Below, piece after piece: positions 9,184 through 16,578 of a stretch of DNA of 64,000 nucleotides (the first letter of the stretch is position 1; every line of letters starts with the position of its first letter). The notes beneath the pieces were generated by a model that was given only the letters and a program-made list of their open reading frames with translations, was not told the DNA's origin and did not search any database. The DNA comes from RHLJ01 sp965212165 (GTDB taxonomy: Bacteria > Bacteroidota > Rhodothermia > Balneolales > Balneolaceae): NCBI GenBank assembly GCA_965212165.1, contig OZ243096.1, positions 2,356,001 to 2,420,000 of the forward strand. Direction: 5' to 3'. A program made the translations under genes and the position numbers.

Positions 9184-9846
9184 ATGCGAGCAACAATTGA
9201 CATCTCCTATAAAGAAGGAAGTAATCTACTTTATAAAATAAAAAGAAGTCTAAATGATAATAAAAGACTAAAAAATTTAGTCCATAGAATACTAGTACCT
9301 AAGGGTCAAGCAGAACCAAGATGGTTTGTTGAACCATTTATAAACCCCTTTTTTCATAGCATATCAAGATCTGCAAGAATTAAAAAATCATCTCGATTAG
9401 ATATTTTTCCATTCAATGATTTCCAGGTAGGTACTAAATCTACGATCGAAGATTACACAGTAATTAATAATGGGGTTGGAGAGGTTTTAATCGGCTCAGA
9501 TTCGAGACTTGGAATTGGAAGCGTAATAATGGGTCCGGTTCAAATTGGAGACTCAACCATTACAGGTCAGAATTGTTTAATAACGGGTCTGGATCATAAT
9601 TTCCATGAATTTAATAAACCAATTAAAGATCAAGGAGTTACAATTAATCCTACTTATATCGGGAATGGATCTTTTATAGGTGCAAATGTAAGTATTTTAC
9701 CAGGCGTGTTTATTGGCGATAATGTAGTAATTGGGGCAGGTAGTGTAGTTACAAAAGATGTTCCTAATAATCATATGGCTGTTGGAAACCCTGCAAGAAT
9801 TGTTAAAAAATATAGTAGTGAGGTTGGAGAATGGATTCGCCTCTAA
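9184..9846 (+). CDS. hexapeptide-repeat (left-handed beta-helix) acyltransferase
   Basis: A 220-residue protein whose second half is built of hexapeptide repeats (IGSDSRLGIGSVI, IGDSTITGQNCLI, IGNGSFIGANVSI, IGDNVVIGAGSVV), ending in the VPNNHMAVGNPARIV closure typical of WbbJ/VatD-like O-acetyltransferases. A His within a GLDHNFHEF segment is a candidate catalytic His. I infer acetylation (or another acyl transfer) of a sugar in the exopolysaccharide repeat. First gene after array B; its last 16 bp overlap the next glycosyltransferase, so the pair forms a two-gene unit. Confidence 0.85.
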   Translation: MRATIDISYKEGSNLLYKIKRSLNDNKRLKNLVHRILVPKGQAEPRWFVEPFINPFFHSISRSARIKKSSRLDIFPFNDFQVGTKSTIEDYTVINNGVGEVLIGSDSRLGIGSVIMGPVQIGDSTITGQNCLITGLDHNFHEFNKPIKDQGVTINPTYIGNGSFIGANVSILPGVFIGDNVVIGAGSVVTKDVPNNHMAVGNPARIVKKYSSEVGEWIRL

Positions 9847-10751
9847 TTAGCATTCTGATAGTAAATTATAAGGTTTCAGCTCTTGTTCATCAATCGATTC
9901 AGAGTATAGAAAAGTTTGTTAAAACACCGTATGAAATCATTGTATTAGATAATGATTCTGATGATGGGTCTGTTGAAAGTCTAGACAATAATTATAAGTT
10001 CACAAAAGTAATTGCTTCATCTGAAAACCTTGGTTTTGGTGCAGGTAATAATAAAGCTTACGAAGAATCTAAAGGGAAATATATTTTTCTTTTAAATCCT
10101 GATACAATATTGATTGACGATTCAGTTGATAGGATGATATCATTTTTAGAATCTAATTGTGATGTTGGGCTAGTATCACCAACACTTCTTTATGAAGATG
10201 GAACTCTTCAGCGATCAGTAAGAAAATTCTATACCTATTTTGGGAGTTTGTTAGATAATAGATTTATGAATCCTGTTGTTTCACGATTCCCTTTTATAAC
10301 AAAAGTATTACCTGGATTGGTTAATCATTCTATATCTCAAGAAGTTGAATGGGCCAAGGGAGCTGCTCTCCTTATAAAAAGAGAAGTTATCGATCAAATT
10401 GGTCTATTTGATGAAGATTTCTGGATCTATGGTGAAGAAATGGATTTATGTTTTAGAATTGGAAAAGCTGGATGGAAAAAGGTGTTTCTACATGATTGTA
10501 GAATAATTCACCTAGAAGGTAAAAGTACAGTTCAATCTTCATCAAGGATGTTTTTAATGAATTATAAAGGAATGTATTTATTTCTAAGTAAGCATTTCTC
10601 TGTTCAAACCTTAAAAAACTATCACAAGAGAGTATGGCTATTAAGTCGATTAATAGCACTTATCTCAATAGGAAATAAAGATCGATTTACTCTTTACCAA
10701 AGCCTAATTCAATGGCATAAAAAAGAAGCACCCAAATTGATAAATCATTAA
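9831..10751 (+). CDS. family 2 glycosyltransferase, rhamnosyltransferase-like (WbbL type)
   Basis: GT-A enzyme starting SPLISILIVNYK, with LDNDS as the first aspartate motif, NPDT at residues 89-92 as the DxD-equivalent, and WAKGAALLIKREV followed by FDEDFWIYGEEMDLCFR, the acceptor/catalytic block typical of WbbL-like rhamnosyltransferases. Rhamnosyl specificity is inference from the subtype only, and no rml genes are visible here. The start lies inside the acyltransferase gene (16-bp overlap), which indicates translational coupling. The stop codon itself is part of the first element of array C. Confidence 0.8.
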   Translation: MDSPLISILIVNYKVSALVHQSIQSIEKFVKTPYEIIVLDNDSDDGSVESLDNNYKFTKVIASSENLGFGAGNNKAYEESKGKYIFLLNPDTILIDDSVDRMISFLESNCDVGLVSPTLLYEDGTLQRSVRKFYTYFGSLLDNRFMNPVVSRFPFITKVLPGLVNHSISQEVEWAKGAALLIKREVIDQIGLFDEDFWIYGEEMDLCFRIGKAGWKKVFLHDCRIIHLEGKSTVQSSSRMFLMNYKGMYLFLSKHFSVQTLKNYHKRVWLLSRLIALISIGNKDRFTLYQSLIQWHKKEAPKLINH

Positions 10752-10834
10752 ACGAGTAAATAACTCATTTATCGGATAAATATGATTGCTCATCGAAAAC
10801 CTAAAAGAGCACTTATTTAACCTTCATACCTTTT
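10748..10834 (+). promoter_or_regulatory. phased direct-repeat array C with -7 box, upstream of ugd
   Basis: Elements at 10748 (TTAAACGA, overlapping the preceding stop codon), 10768 (TTTATCGG) and 10789 (CTCATCGA), spaced 20 and 21 bp. TACCTTTT at 10827-10834 begins 31 bp after the last element, exactly the spacing in arrays A, B and F. The ugd start codon follows 37 bp after the box. Confidence 0.6.
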
Positions 10835-10870
10835 AATAAATAATTAAACAAACCCTAAATAAACAAGACA

Positions 10871-12220
10871 ATGAATATAACAGTAATAGGAACCGGATAT
10901 GTAGGATTAGTTTCTGGAACATGCTTTGCAGAAACAGGGAACAATATAACATGTGTTGATATTGACGCTTCCAAAGTAGAAAGAATGCAAAATGGTGAAG
11001 TACCAATTTATGAACCAGGACTAAAACCTCTATTCGATAGAAATATTAAAGAAAACAGATTAACCTTCACAACGGATCTAAAAAAAGCAGTTGATTCAGC
11101 AAAGGTTATTTTCCTTTCATTACCAACACCTCCAGGTGCGGATGGACAAGCTGACTTATCAGCAGTGTTATCAGTTGCAGAACAACTTGGAACAATGATT
11201 ACAGATTATAAAGTAATCGTTAATAAAAGTACGGTTCCTGTTGGAACAGCTGATAGAGTTAGCGAAAGAATCGCTAGAAATGCTAAAGTTGATTTCTCAG
11301 TAGTATCAAATCCCGAATTTTTAAGAGAGGGTGCTGCAATCGAAGATTTCTTGAAGCCAGAAAGAGTAGTAATTGGTTCAAGTAGTGATAGAGCTACTGA
11401 AATTATGCAAGATCTTTATGCACCATTTGTTAGAAGTGGTAATCCAATCATCGTAATGGACGAGAGAAGTTCAGAGCTTACTAAATATGCAGCAAATGCA
11501 TTATTAGCTACCAAAATCACATTTATGAATGAAATCGCAAATATTTGCGAGAAAGTTGGAGCAGATGTAGAAAATGTAAGAAGAGGAATTGGTTCTGATT
11601 CTAGGATTGGGAAAAGATTTTTATTTGCAGGAATTGGTTATGGTGGGAGTTGTTTCCCAAAAGATGTACAAGCAATTCATTATACAGCTAATAGTCATGG
11701 TTATGACTTTAAAATTCTAGATGCTGTAATGAAAGTGAACGATGCTCAAAAAGTATCTATGGTTCCAAAGATAACTGATGTGTTAGGCGAAGACTTAAGT
11801 GGACTTAAAATCGGTGTATGGGGTTTAGCCTTTAAGCCTGAAACTGATGATGTAAGAGAAGCTCCAGCATTATACCTGATGCATGAACTAGCTAAACGTG
11901 GTGCTACTTTTAAAGCATATGACCCAGAAGCAAAAGAAACTTTCCAACGAGCAGCTTCTGATCTTGTGAATAAAAGCACCGAATATGTGAATTCATCTAA
12001 AGATGCAGTTGAAAATACAGATGCATTAATTATAGCTACTGAATGGGCTGAATTTAGAAGTTTTGACTTGAATAGTTTCAAAAATATGATGCATCAACCA
12101 ATAATTTTTGATGGTAGAAATCTTTACAACATCAAAAAAGCTCATAACGCAGGTATTACCTATGTAAGTGTTGGTAGAAAAAATCTAAAAATGAAGGCAG
12201 TTCAGCATGAAGCGGCATAA
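10871..12220 (+). CDS. ugd: UDP-glucose 6-dehydrogenase
   Basis: Oxidises UDP-glucose to UDP-glucuronate with two NAD+. At 449 residues it has the family's usual length. It has the N-terminal Rossmann motif GTGYVGLVSG, the SLPTPPG and NKSTVPVGT segments, the catalytic Cys261 in GYGGSCFPKD, and the C-terminal UDP-binding domain with GLAFKPETDDVREAP. Located in the nucleotide-sugar supply part of the locus; its product feeds the decarboxylase encoded at 13367. The 3' end overlaps galE by 14 bp. Transcription is probably driven from the array C promoter. Confidence 0.95.
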   Translation: MNITVIGTGYVGLVSGTCFAETGNNITCVDIDASKVERMQNGEVPIYEPGLKPLFDRNIKENRLTFTTDLKKAVDSAKVIFLSLPTPPGADGQADLSAVLSVAEQLGTMITDYKVIVNKSTVPVGTADRVSERIARNAKVDFSVVSNPEFLREGAAIEDFLKPERVVIGSSSDRATEIMQDLYAPFVRSGNPIIVMDERSSELTKYAANALLATKITFMNEIANICEKVGADVENVRRGIGSDSRIGKRFLFAGIGYGGSCFPKDVQAIHYTANSHGYDFKILDAVMKVNDAQKVSMVPKITDVLGEDLSGLKIGVWGLAFKPETDDVREAPALYLMHELAKRGATFKAYDPEAKETFQRAASDLVNKSTEYVNSSKDAVENTDALIIATEWAEFRSFDLNSFKNMMHQPIIFDGRNLYNIKKAHNAGITYVSVGRKNLKMKAVQHEAA

Positions 12221-13331
12221 GAACAGTACAGTACTGGTAACCGGTGCAACCGGTTACCTTGCTAGCCACACTATTGTAGAATTATTGAATAATGGATATG
12301 AAGTTATCGGAATCGATAATTTAGCATCAAGTAAAAAGTCAGTTATTTCACGAATTATTCGATTAACAGATTCGAGCTTAATTTTTCGAGACGTAGATAT
12401 AAGAGACCGAGAAAGGCTAGAAGAGATATTTGATTCGTACGAGATTAATAGTGTGATTCATTTTGCAGGTTATAAAGCAGTAGGAGAGTCGGTAGAAAAT
12501 CCTATGCTTTATTATTCAAACAATTTGGCTGGTAGTATCACCTTATTTGATGTGATGAACCAAAAGGGTGTAAAGAGTCTAGTATTCAGTTCATCATGTA
12601 CTGTATACGGCGATTCTAAAAGTTGTCCCGTAACAGAAAAAAGTGAGTTAAATCCAACTAACCCATATGGCAGGACAAAGTATTATACCGAGCAAGTATT
12701 AAACGATTTATCAAACGCTGATAGTGATTGGCAAATAACTTGTTTGAGATACTTCAATCCTATTGGAGCTCACCCCTCAGGTAAATTAGGAGAAGACCCT
12801 CTTGGTATACCGAATAATTTGTTTCCATTTATCACTCAAACTGCTATTGGTGATAGAGAAGAACTGCAAGTTTTTGGTGGAGACTATCCAACTAAAGATG
12901 GCACTTGTGTAAGAGACTATATCCATGTTTGTGATTTAGCTATAGGTCATATTGCAGCGATGGAATCTATTGAATCGTGTAATTTTGAAGTGATTAATTT
13001 AGGGACTGGTAAAGGATATTCAGTTCTAGAAGTGATTAAAACTTTTGAAAAAGTTACAGGATATAAAGTGCCTTATTCTATTGTTGATAGAAGAGATGGC
13101 GATGCCGCTGAAGTATATGCAGATCCAGAAAAAGCTTACAATAAATTATATTGGAAAGCAGAAAAAGGCTTAGAAGAAATGTGTAAAGACGCCTGGAATT
13201 GGCAGATGAATTTTAAAAATGAAGAACATAAATCTATTCGTAGAATAAATTCATCCGACATCCAAAACAGTTCATCGAATAAAAAGCTCAACTCAACGAA
13301 AAGACCACTGAATAGCTTAAAACTGGCTTAA
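12207..13331 (+). CDS. galE: UDP-glucose 4-epimerase with an unusual C-terminal tail
   Basis: Extended SDR enzyme interconverting UDP-glucose and UDP-galactose. It has GATGYLAS at the NAD site, a Ser/Thr-rich SSSCTVYGDS strand, the catalytic pair Tyr154 and Lys158 (YGRTK), and RYFNPIGAH, a GalE signature. The canonical fold ends near AWNWQMNF; about 35 extra residues follow, rich in Asn/Ser/Lys with recurring NSS/NST triplets. Those repeats are the translation of regulatory array D lying inside the 3' end of this gene, so the tail is probably not functional protein. Overlaps ugd by 14 bp. GalE versus a related UDP-GlcNAc/GalNAc epimerase cannot be settled here. Confidence 0.88.
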   Translation: MKRHKNSTVLVTGATGYLASHTIVELLNNGYEVIGIDNLASSKKSVISRIIRLTDSSLIFRDVDIRDRERLEEIFDSYEINSVIHFAGYKAVGESVENPMLYYSNNLAGSITLFDVMNQKGVKSLVFSSSCTVYGDSKSCPVTEKSELNPTNPYGRTKYYTEQVLNDLSNADSDWQITCLRYFNPIGAHPSGKLGEDPLGIPNNLFPFITQTAIGDREELQVFGGDYPTKDGTCVRDYIHVCDLAIGHIAAMESIESCNFEVINLGTGKGYSVLEVIKTFEKVTGYKVPYSIVDRRDGDAAEVYADPEKAYNKLYWKAEKGLEEMCKDAWNWQMNFKNEEHKSIRRINSSDIQNSSSNKKLNSTKRPLNSLKLA

Positions 13332-13336
13332 ATTTA
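13251..13336 (+). promoter_or_regulatory. phased direct-repeat array D inside the galE 3' end, with -7 box, upstream of the unit at 13367
   Basis: Elements at 13251 (TCATCCGA), 13271 (TTCATCGA) and 13292 (CTCAACGA), spaced 20 and 21 bp, all within the galE reading frame. TAAATTTA at 13329-13336 begins 30 bp after the last element and its first three bases are the galE stop codon. The next start codon lies 31 bp further on, preceded by a good AAAGGA ribosome site. Confidence 0.6.
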
Positions 13337-13366
13337 GGGAAACAATAAAAAACTAAAGGAAAACCA

Positions 13367-14344
13367 ATGGAAAATAAAAAAAGAGTATTAATTACAGGTG
13401 GTGCAGGATTTTTAGGATCACACCTTTCAGATAGATTTATAAATGAAGGATGGCAAGTAATAGCTATGGATAACCTGTCAACAGGTTCAATAAATAATAT
13501 TGCTCATTTGATGGGAAATGAAAATTTCAAATTCATCAAACAAGATGTAACTGAATTTATTCATGTTCCAGGTAGCCTAGATTTAATTCTACATTTTGCT
13601 TCTCCAGCATCTCCAATCGATTATTTAGAGATGCCAATTCAAACGCTAAAAGTTGGATCCTTAGGAACGCATAAAGCACTTGGTTTAGCAAAAGATAAAG
13701 GGGCTAGATTTCTCCTTGCTTCAACTAGTGAAGTATATGGTGATCCACTTGTTCATCCTCAGAAAGAAGATTATTGGGGAAATGTAAACCCTACTGGATT
13801 TAGAGGTGTGTATGATGAAGCTAAACGATTTGCAGAGGCAATGACGATGGCATACAATCGCTACCATGGAGTTGAGACTAGAATAATTAGAATCTTCAAC
13901 ACTTATGGAACAAGAATGAGATTAGATGATGGTAGAGCTTTACCAGCATTTATGGGACAAGCTTTAAGAGGTGAAGATATAACCGTATTTGGTAAAGGTG
14001 ATCAAACTAGATCTTTTACATATGTAGATGATCTTGTAGAAGGAATTTATCGTCTTGCAATGTCTGAAGAGAATGAACCAGTTAATATTGGTAATCCTGA
14101 AGAAGTTTCCATTTTAGATTTTGCTAAAGAAATTATCGAATTAACAGGAAGTAAAAGTAAAATTGTATATAACGATTTGCCTAAGGATGATCCAAAAGTA
14201 AGAAAGCCAAATATTGATAAAGCAAAGGCAGTTCTGGGATGGGAACCAACAGTAAAAAGAAAGGAAGGTCTAGCAAAAACCTTAGAATACTTCACAAAAA
14301 CCGTTGATATGATTGATAACTCTGAACTAGGGCTAGTAGGATAA
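13367..14344 (+). CDS. UDP-glucuronate decarboxylase (UDP-xylose synthase) family SDR
   Basis: Predicted to convert UDP-glucuronate, made by the Ugd encoded just upstream, to UDP-xylose. It has GGAGFLGSHLSD at the NAD site, HFASPASPIDYLEMPIQTLKVG (characteristic of UXS-type enzymes), a STSEVYGDP strand, and catalytic Tyr149 and Lys153 (YDEAK). The RIFNTYGTRMRLDDGRALP segment also fits UXS rather than dTDP-glucose dehydratase. At 325 residues it matches the soluble bacterial form. It starts a two-gene unit with the GT2 at 14349 (4-bp gap). This pathway predicts xylose in the polymer. Confidence 0.88.
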   Translation: MENKKRVLITGGAGFLGSHLSDRFINEGWQVIAMDNLSTGSINNIAHLMGNENFKFIKQDVTEFIHVPGSLDLILHFASPASPIDYLEMPIQTLKVGSLGTHKALGLAKDKGARFLLASTSEVYGDPLVHPQKEDYWGNVNPTGFRGVYDEAKRFAEAMTMAYNRYHGVETRIIRIFNTYGTRMRLDDGRALPAFMGQALRGEDITVFGKGDQTRSFTYVDDLVEGIYRLAMSEENEPVNIGNPEEVSILDFAKEIIELTGSKSKIVYNDLPKDDPKVRKPNIDKAKAVLGWEPTVKRKEGLAKTLEYFTKTVDMIDNSELGLVG

Positions 14345-14348
14345 AACA

Positions 14349-15506
14349 ATGTTAGAAGTGATATTTTATTCTTCATTACTCATAATTGTATTTACATATG
14401 TACTGTATGGACCGATTATGATGATATTTAAATCTTTTAAGTCAGATAATACATTGCCTCAAATCTCTAAAGAGAGATTGCCATCCATTAGTTTGGTAAT
14501 TCCTGCTTTCAACGAAGAAGGGTGGATTGCGGATAAAATAAATAACTCTCTAGAGTTAGATTATCCGTCAGATAAAATTGAAATCATTGTTGTTACTGAT
14601 GGCTCTTTTGATGCTACGCCTTTGATTGCATCAACTTATAATGAAAAAATAATGCTACTGCATACCTCCAAAAGGAGTGGTAAAATAAGTGCAATGGATA
14701 GAGCTTCTAGAATAGCGAATAATGAAATTCTGATCTTTACAGATGCTAATACAAGTTTGAATAAGATGAGTTTAATCAATATCGCTAATCATTTTAACAA
14801 TCCAGAGGTTGGTATGGTATCTGGTGAGAAGAAAGTACTAGCATCAAAAGAAGGGGAGTCGGCGAGTGGGGAAGGATTATACTGGAAATATGAGAGTTGG
14901 TTGAAATCACTTGACTCTGAAGTTGCATCCGTAATTGGGGCTGCAGGTGAACTATTCGCTTTAAGATCTAGTCTGTACGAAAAACTACCTTCAGATACAC
15001 TATTAGATGATTTTATGCTTTCAACTCGGCTTCTGGAAAAAGGGTACAAAATAGTTTATGAACCCAAAGCATTAGCCATAGAATATGGTTCATCTTCATA
15101 CAAAGAAGAATGGAAACGAAAGGTTAGAATTTGTGCAGGTGGAATTCAATCAATTATCAGAAGTGCCGCTTTATTCAATATTAAACTCTATGGTTTAAAG
15201 AGCTTTGCTTTTATGATTCACCGTGCTTCTCGTTGGACATTAGCACCTTTAGCTCTTTTAACTACTTTTATATCAAGTTTCTTTCTAGGAAGTGAATCTC
15301 TTTTCTATCAGATTTATTTTTCATTGGGATTATTTGCATTACTACTAACATTTATTGCAATTCAAAAGAATCTAAAAAACCTTCCAAAACCGTTGTTATT
15401 AATTGTTTATTTTACGTTCATGCATATAAGTGCTATTGCCGGTTGGTTTAGATATTTTGGCAATAAACAAAGTGTTAATTGGGAGCGTTCTGTAAGACTA
15501 GGATAA
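14349..15506 (+). CDS. membrane family 2 glycosyltransferase (processive-like)
   Basis: Predicted inner-membrane GT2. It has an N-terminal helix, a GT-A core opening SISLVIPAFNEEGWI with the TDGS and FTDAN aspartate motifs, a LLDDFMLSTRLLEKG acceptor segment (the ED-type base), and RKVRICAGG where QxxRW would be expected, followed by three or four C-terminal helices. The missing QxxRW argues against a true cellulose- or hyaluronan-type synthase. Its 4-bp distance from the UDP-xylose synthase gene makes it a candidate user of UDP-xylose or a neighbour step; that is inference. Confidence 0.8.
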   Translation: MLEVIFYSSLLIIVFTYVLYGPIMMIFKSFKSDNTLPQISKERLPSISLVIPAFNEEGWIADKINNSLELDYPSDKIEIIVVTDGSFDATPLIASTYNEKIMLLHTSKRSGKISAMDRASRIANNEILIFTDANTSLNKMSLINIANHFNNPEVGMVSGEKKVLASKEGESASGEGLYWKYESWLKSLDSEVASVIGAAGELFALRSSLYEKLPSDTLLDDFMLSTRLLEKGYKIVYEPKALAIEYGSSSYKEEWKRKVRICAGGIQSIIRSAALFNIKLYGLKSFAFMIHRASRWTLAPLALLTTFISSFFLGSESLFYQIYFSLGLFALLLTFIAIQKNLKNLPKPLLLIVYFTFMHISAIAGWFRYFGNKQSVNWERSVRLG

Positions 15507-15548
15507 TACTTCAGAATGCTTTCTTAGTATAGTTAAGAACCAGTATTC

Positions 15549-16235
15549 ATGAATTGTATTATTGTTGATGATGATTTCGCATCTCGGAACATCTTAAAAG
15601 AACTTGTTAATCTTATTCCAAATCTTGAATTAATAAAAGTATGTGAATCTGCGATAGAGGCAGTTCAAGTACTTAAAGATGAACCTATAGATCTCATATT
15701 TCTGGATATAAATATGCCTGAGATGACAGGTTTAGACTTGATAAGATCCTTGAGAGATAAACCAGAAATTATCTTAATTACAGGAAATGATAAGTTCGCA
15801 GCCGATGCATTTGAATTAGATGTAGCAGATTATATTGTTAAACCAGTTGATAAGCCTAGGTTTATCCAAGCAATTGATAAAGCACAATCACGCTTCGATC
15901 AGTCATCTGGAATTAAGGATGTTAAAGACTACATATTTGTTAAAAAAGATGGTGTAATCAAAAAAGTCTTACTAAATTCTATTATCAATATTGAAGCACT
16001 TGCAGATTATATTGTAATTCATACTGATCATGGCAAATATCATGCACTATCTACTATGCATGGGATTGAATCAAGATTGCCAAAAAGAGATTTCGTACGT
16101 GTCCACCGGTCGCATATAATAAGTTTACTCAAACTAGATTCTATTGAAGAAGGAACGGCCGTTCTTGGTGATAAAATGATTCCAATAGGGAATACCTATA
16201 AACAACGTTTATATCGTACAATTAATTTAATCTGA
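15549..16235 (+). CDS. LytTR-family response regulator
   Basis: Two-domain transcription regulator of 228 residues: a receiver domain with acidic pocket at DDD (7-9), phospho-acceptor Asp53 in FLDINMP and KPVD switch Lys, then a C-terminal LytTR DNA-binding domain (about 125-228; YIFVKKDG, then LPKRDFVRVHRSHIISL). LytTR regulators bind short direct repeats spaced about two helical turns, which is what the locus offers in arrays A-F, so this is the obvious candidate regulator. No LytS-type kinase is adjacent. It lies 42 bp after the last glycosyltransferase gene and may be read from that transcript. No array precedes it. Confidence 0.92.
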   Translation: MNCIIVDDDFASRNILKELVNLIPNLELIKVCESAIEAVQVLKDEPIDLIFLDINMPEMTGLDLIRSLRDKPEIILITGNDKFAADAFELDVADYIVKPVDKPRFIQAIDKAQSRFDQSSGIKDVKDYIFVKKDGVIKKVLLNSIINIEALADYIVIHTDHGKYHALSTMHGIESRLPKRDFVRVHRSHIISLLKLDSIEEGTAVLGDKMIPIGNTYKQRLYRTINLI

Positions 16236-16247
16236 TAAAAACTATTC

Positions 16248-16275
16248 TTTATCGATTAATACTTGCATTCATCGA
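16248..16275 (+). promoter_or_regulatory. two-element repeat (array E) just downstream of the LytTR gene
   Basis: Elements at 16248 (TTTATCGA) and 16268 (TTCATCGA), spaced exactly 20 bp, 12 bp after the stop of the LytTR gene. Unlike the other arrays there is no third element, and the nearest TAnnTTT box (TAAATTTA at 16293-16300) is only 18 bp away instead of 30-31. It may be a decoy, a feedback site or the control of a small RNA ending at the terminator at 16381. Confidence 0.5.
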
Positions 16276-16306
16276 TTTTCTAAGCTCGTAACTAAATTTA
16301 TGGCGT

Positions 16307-16330
16307 ATCATCAATATAGTTATTGATGAT
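16307..16330 (+). other. perfect 10-bp inverted repeat
   Basis: ATCATCAATA at 16307-16316 and its exact reverse complement at 16321-16330 enclose a 4-base loop (TAGT). There is no following T-run, so it is not a terminator by itself. It sits between the LytTR gene with array E and the terminator at 16352-16381, and could be the body of a small structured RNA or a dimeric protein-binding site. Confidence 0.5.
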
Positions 16331-16351
16331 TTACCCTAATAGAAATCTAAG

Positions 16352-16381
16352 ACCTGGAATTCGAAAGATTCCAGGTTTTTT
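16352..16381 (+). terminator. Rho-independent terminator after the LytTR gene
   Basis: ACCTGGAAT and ATTCCAGGT form a 9-bp perfect stem around a TCGAAAG loop, followed by a run of seven T. It separates the LytTR/exopolysaccharide transcript from the lipoprotein gene at 16579. The whole 16236-16578 gap holds array E, an inverted repeat, this terminator, array F and a long leader. Confidence 0.85.
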
Positions 16382-16397
16382 TATTTCCTAAAGCTTG

Positions 16398-16483
16398 TTC
16401 ATCGATGAAATAATTCGTTTATCGAGTATATAGTTCATTTATCGAGTAATTACTCCTTCCTCAAGAGTTATTATCTAATTTTT
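16398..16483 (+). promoter_or_regulatory. phased direct-repeat array F with -7 box, upstream of the LruC lipoprotein
   Basis: The best-preserved array: TTCATCGA at 16398, TTTATCGA at 16418 and TTTATCGA at 16438, exactly 20 bp apart. TAATTTTT at 16476-16483 begins 31 bp after the last element. The predicted leader to the start codon is about 95 bases and contains an imperfect inverted repeat (ATCACTT at 16493-16499 against AAGTGAT at 16507-16513) and a second TTGATAA (16532-16538). Confidence 0.65.
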
Positions 16484-16578
16484 GATAAATCGATCACTTA
16501 GGATAAAAGTGATTATCAAGTAAAGAATACGTTGATAAGTATTTATTACTCCAGAGTACTAAAAAAACAAAAAATATA

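Noticed and set aside
11746..12081. 111-residue antisense frame within ugd
   Set aside because: It lies wholly opposite a well-conserved gene, has no family features and no ribosome site; it is a shadow of ugd codon use.
15507..15548. Repeat elements upstream of the LytTR gene itself
   Set aside because: TTC-containing words occur but none has the CGA core or the 20-21 bp spacing, so autoregulation by an array here is not supported.
4499..16483. Short phased repeats as a CRISPR array or tandem satellite
   Set aside because: Elements are only 8 bp, spacers 12-13 bp, three copies per site, each tied to a promoter box and gene start; no Cas genes are present.
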